From: an uncultured Porphyromonadaceae bacterium
GTDB taxonomy: Bacteria > Bacteroidota > Bacteroidia > Bacteroidales > Muribaculaceae
Length of the DNA: 8,319 bases
NCBI GenBank assembly: GCA_900554265.1
Contig: USGZ01000055.1
Span: 1 to 8,319 of the forward strand
Reading direction: 5' to 3'
In this document: in pieces, positions 5,731 through 8,319 of the stretch
Layout of the letters: each line of letters begins with the position of its first letter
Numbering within the stretch: position 1 is the first letter of the stretch
The notes under the pieces: generated by a model
The model's input: only the letters and a program-made list of their open reading frames with translations
Database searches by the model: none
Told to the model about the DNA's origin: nothing
Position numbers and translations under genes: made by a program

Positions 5731-7299
5731 ATGATCCAGACCATAGACCTGCGCGTAAGTCCGGCCGTCGCCGCGACGGATGCCCTGCTCCGCCGCGAAT
5801 GTGCCGCAGCCCTCGGAATCGCCACTGAAAGAATCGTGCGCGCCGACATACTGCGCCGCAGCATCGACGCGCGACAGAAGCACGTGATGGTCAACCTGAG
5901 GGTGATGGTCCATGTCGACGCCGTCGACGAATCCGCCGCGGCTTTCGAGCCGTTGGTCTATCCCAACGTTACCGGCAAGCCCGAGGCGATAATCGTCGGC
6001 GCCGGTCCCGCCGGCCTCTTCGCTGCGCTGGAGCTGATAGAGGCCGGTATCAGGCCCATAGTGCTCGAACGCGGCAAGGACGTCGACTCCAGGCGCCTGG
6101 ATATGGCCACCATAAGCCGCGAAGGCAAGGTCGACCCGGATTCCAACTACTGCTTCGGCGAGGGCGGCGCCGGCGCCTACAGCGACGGCAAACTCTACAC
6201 CCGAAGCAAGAAGCGCGGCCCGGTAGAGAAAGTGCTGCGCATCTTCCATCAGCACGGAGCCCAGAAGGATATACTCGTTGACGCGCATCCACACATCGGC
6301 ACCGATCGACTTCCGGCCGTAATCAAGGCCATGCGCACTACTATCGAAAACAGCGGGGGCGAAGTACATTTCGGCACCCGCGTCGAGGCGCTGCTGACCG
6401 ACGGCAGCCTCATCGCCGGCGTACACGACGCCTCGGGCAAAGAATGGCGCGGACCGGTAATCCTTGCCACCGGCCACTCCGCGCGCGATGTCTACGCCAT
6501 GCTGCTCGACCAGGGCGTCGGCCTCGAAGCCAAGGGAATCGCCGTCGGCGTACGTCTTGAACACCCGCAGCACCTTATCGACTGCCTGCAGTATCACTCG
6601 CGCGAGGGCCGGGGCAAATACCTGCCCGCCGCCGAGTACTCGATGCTCACGCGTGTCGACGACCGCGCAGTCTATTCCTTCTGCATGTGCCCGGGCGGCT
6701 TCATAATACCCGCTGCCAGCGCACCGGGGCTGCTTGTGGTCAACGGCATGAGCCCCGCCAACCGCGGCACGCAGTGGGCCAATTCGGGCATGGTGGTCGA
6801 AGTGCTTCCCGAGGACATTCCCGCGCAAGAGGGCGAGCGCCCCGAGCTGCGAATGATGCACTTTCAGGAAAAAATCGAAAAGCGCTTTTTCGAGGCCGCG
6901 GGCCATACGCAGAAAGCGCCCGCACAGCGGATGACGGACTTCGTGGCCGGCCGCCCCAGCAAGGACCTACCCCGCTCTTCCTACCCTCCCGGCCTGACTG
7001 CGGCCCGCGTCGACCAATTGCTGCCCGAACCCGTATCGCGCCGTCTGCGCGAGGGATTCAAGGTGTTCGACAGCAAGCAGCGCGGCTTCCTGACGCCCGA
7101 GGCCGCCGTAATCGGCTGCGAGACGCGCACTTCCTCGCCCGTACGCATACCGCGCGACGGCGACACGCTCCACCACATTGCCTTCGAGGGCCTCTACCCC
7201 TGCGGCGAAGGAGCCGGATACGCAGGCGGCATCGTTTCCGCCGCTATCGACGGAATCCAGTGCGCCCGCGCTCTGGCGGCGTCAATACTTGAAAAGTAA
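5731..7299 (+). CDS. FAD-dependent dehydrogenase of the COG2509 type (function unassigned)
   Basis: A 522-residue cytoplasmic flavoprotein. Residues 1-85 form a small alpha/beta lead domain with RxxxDARxKHVMVNLRV-like strands, as seen before the Rossmann fold in this family. The dinucleotide-binding motif is IIVGAGPAGLFAALEL, with G90, G92 and G95, followed by the strand ending in the acidic residue of VLERGK. FGEGGAGAYSDGKLYTR (142-158) is the family hallmark, a second nucleotide-contact stretch is VILATGHSARDVY, and the C-terminus closes the FAD site with CGEGAGYAGGIVSAAIDG (491-508). Length is normal for the family. Bacterial members are annotated as uncharacterised FAD-dependent dehydrogenases, and I do not know a proven substrate. 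The ATG at 5731 leads directly into a conserved-looking N-terminus. No consensus promoter lies in the 30 bases after the tRNA terminator, so the gene may rely on read-through or a divergent promoter. It converges with the DUF695 gene. Confidence 0.88.
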   Translation: MIQTIDLRVSPAVAATDALLRRECAAALGIATERIVRADILRRSIDARQKHVMVNLRVMVHVDAVDESAAAFEPLVYPNVTGKPEAIIVGAGPAGLFAALELIEAGIRPIVLERGKDVDSRRLDMATISREGKVDPDSNYCFGEGGAGAYSDGKLYTRSKKRGPVEKVLRIFHQHGAQKDILVDAHPHIGTDRLPAVIKAMRTTIENSGGEVHFGTRVEALLTDGSLIAGVHDASGKEWRGPVILATGHSARDVYAMLLDQGVGLEAKGIAVGVRLEHPQHLIDCLQYHSREGRGKYLPAAEYSMLTRVDDRAVYSFCMCPGGFIIPAASAPGLLVVNGMSPANRGTQWANSGMVVEVLPEDIPAQEGERPELRMMHFQEKIEKRFFEAAGHTQKAPAQRMTDFVAGRPSKDLPRSSYPPGLTAARVDQLLPEPVSRRLREGFKVFDSKQRGFLTPEAAVIGCETRTSSPVRIPRDGDTLHHIAFEGLYPCGEGAGYAGGIVSAAIDGIQCARALAASILEK

Positions 7300-7353
7300 T
7301 AAAGGAATTAATTCAGCTACGGCACTCCGGCGAAATGCATTGGCTGCGAGGAG

Positions 7354-7390
7354 CATCGCCGTTTATTCGCCTACGGCGTCGGCGGCGATG
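7354..7390. repeat. Nested inverted repeat at the convergent gene end
   Basis: CATCGCCG (7354-7361) and CGGCGATG (7383-7390) are perfect complements, with an inner CGCC/GGCG pair (7368-7371 with 7375-7378). The element covers the stop codon and last codons of the DUF695 gene on the minus strand. Neither strand carries a clear T-run after it, so a terminator role for the two converging genes is only possible, not shown. Confidence 0.4.
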
Positions 7391-7803
7391 GTCTTCATCT
7401 CGTCGTACTCGGCCCAGGCGGGGTCGTTCTCGGCGTAGATTTCCAGGGGCAACTGGGGGAAGGAGGCCAGGGCGCGGTTGAGGAAGCCCGTGAAGGCCTC
7501 GGTGCTGAATGTATAGAAAATCCAGTCGCGGCGGCCGGCACCGGTGTATATGCCGGTCATCAGCGCCGTATTCTTGCCCTTGAGCTCGGCCTGGAAGGCG
7601 TCGGTAATCTGTTCGAGGAGTTCGGCGGTGGCGTCGTCGGGGAATCCGAGCTCTCCGCCGGGAGTATAGGGCATCGACACCTCTACGCGGATGCTGTTGC
7701 GCTCGCGGGAACGGTATTTGCCGACGTCCTCGCGGCCGGTGACAATGATAGTGTTTCCGTCGTCGTCCGTGGTAGGGACTGTGAACCAGGTGTCGTTTGC
7801 CAT
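7363..7803 (-). CDS. DUF695 family protein
   Basis: A 146-residue, acidic, apparently cytoplasmic protein without signal peptide or membrane segment. The order of motifs fits the DUF695 family: an N-terminal strand segment MANDTWFTVPTTDDDGNTIIVTGR, a middle part with RIEVS-like strands (NSIRVEVSMPYTPGG), a helix LLEQITDAFQAELKGKN, then the more conserved GIYTGAGRRDWIFYTFSTEAF and the C-terminal LPLEIYAENDPAWAEYDEM. The family has no proven function to my knowledge; it is sometimes found near or fused to DUF4375 or RraB-like (regulator of RNase E) proteins. The gene lies about 60 bases downstream of the 3' end of rnpB on the same strand, after the rnpB T-tract. No TANNTTTG box is found in that gap, so either a divergent promoter or read-through drives it. 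The start is the ATG at 7803-7801, preceded by an A-rich stretch. Confidence 0.85.
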   Translation of the reverse strand: MANDTWFTVPTTDDDGNTIIVTGREDVGKYRSRERNSIRVEVSMPYTPGGELGFPDDATAELLEQITDAFQAELKGKNTALMTGIYTGAGRRDWIFYTFSTEAFTGFLNRALASFPQLPLEIYAENDPAWAEYDEMKTIAADAVGE

Positions 7804-7822
7804 AGTATCTTGTTTATTAAAT

Positions 7823-7856
7823 AATTGCGCGTATCTTCGTTATTGGGAATTGCGCG
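7823..7856. repeat. Short direct repeat upstream of the DUF695 gene
   Basis: AATTGCGCG occurs at 7823-7831 and again at 7848-7856, 25 bp apart start to start, in the gap between rnpB and the DUF695 start codon. It could be a paired regulator site; two 9-base matches in a short AT/GC mosaic may also be chance. Confidence 0.3.
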
Positions 7857-7865
7857 ATAAAAAAG

Positions 7866-8290
7866 AAAGCATGGTCGGAGTATAAGCCGGGTTATGTGGC
7901 GCCTTCCACTTTCGCCCGCGGGGGGCGGGGAGTTGAAGGGCACCGTCCGTCATTTATCTGCCTGCCGGAGCAGGTGTGCGCAGTCTACCCCCCGGCAATT
8001 ACGGGCGAGCAACCCGTCCGGCGGACCCGGAGGCCCTGCCGGCTGCCGGTATACTTGACCTTGCAACCCATAAGGTGTGCGGCACGCCATGTCGCCGTGG
8101 CGTCCGGTGAGCTCTTACCTCGCCTTTTCACCCTTACCCGCGCTCCGAGGACCGCGGGCGGTAATTTTCTGTCACATTGCCTCTACCGTTGCCGATAGCT
8201 TGCCGTTAGCAAATATGGTGCTCTGTGTTGCCCGGACTTTCCTCACGCCCCTTATACATGAACGCGCGACGGACCCTCCGGCCATGCTGT
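7866..8290 (-). ncRNA. rnpB: RNase P RNA, bacterial class A
   Basis: The catalytic RNA of ribonuclease P, which removes 5' leaders from pre-tRNAs. Read on the minus strand it shows the conserved core: GAGGAAAGTCCGGGC (8244-8230, P4 5' strand region), GGGTAAGGGTGAAAAGG around 8139-8123, AGATAAATGA before the second P2 strand, and AACCCGGCTTATA (7893-7881, P4 3' strand). Long-range helices confirm both ends: P1 pairs 8287-8276 with 7880-7869 (one mismatch in 12), and P2 pairs 8274-8268 with 7951-7945. Between P2 and P4 a P19-like hairpin of about 49 nt is inserted (7896-7944). The 3' end is followed by a T-rich tract (TTTCTTTTTT, 7867-7858) that probably marks termination. The exact 5' end is uncertain: P1 puts it near 8290, yet the 29 bases beyond show no promoter, so the precursor may start outside the window. 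Confidence 0.95.
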
Positions 8291-8319
8291 CTGTGTTGTC
8301 GGTCGTGCCGGCCCCGCGC

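Noticed and set aside
7896..8198. A 100-codon plus-strand frame at the right end
   Set aside because: It lies opposite the RNase P RNA; the conservation there is structural RNA, not protein.

Overview
The window is GC-rich chromosomal DNA from a member of the Bacteroidota, most likely order Bacteroidales and possibly a Muribaculaceae-type gut commensal (the family is an inference). The phylum call rests on four promoters of the Bacteroidota type (TANNTTTG at -7 with TTG/TTTG about 19-21 bp upstream), on the weak A-rich ribosome-binding regions, and on the protein types: a short PLP/NAD serine-synthesis pair, a Bacteroidales-type ECF sigma factor and a DUF695 protein.

Layout. (1) 1-948, minus strand: an ECF sigma factor gene followed after 30 bp by the 5' end of an FtsX/LolC-E-type ABC permease gene that runs off the left edge. 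A promoter at about 1092-1122 gives a leader of roughly 140 nt. (2) 949-1303: divergent intergenic region. (3) 1304-1513, plus strand: a candidate 69-residue small protein gene with its own intrinsic terminator at 1541-1570. (4) 1582-3630: a consensus promoter, then serC and serA one base apart, covering the first two steps of the phosphorylated serine pathway from 3-phosphoglycerate. (5) 3656-3736: two inverted repeats in tandem. The second has the start codon of the next gene inside its right arm. (6) 3730-4518: a six-TM channel-like membrane protein whose potassium filter is degenerate (TVGCS instead of TVGYG). (7) 4582-5535: a DMT/EamA transporter with its own promoter. (8) 5541-5700: promoter, initiator tRNA-Met and terminator, a self-contained unit. 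(9) 5731-7299: a COG2509-like FAD-dependent dehydrogenase. (10) On the minus strand, converging on it: a DUF695 gene (7363-7803) and the RNase P RNA gene rnpB (about 7866-8290).

Most of the window is housekeeping: serine synthesis, translation initiation and tRNA processing. I see no mobile element, CRISPR array or obvious defence system, and nothing I would call a new multi-gene system. The points most worth a second look are the start codon buried in a 16-bp hairpin ahead of the channel gene, the channel's atypical filter, the lysine in place of the catalytic histidine in SerA, the small gene at 1304, and the enlarged P19-like arm of the RNase P RNA.
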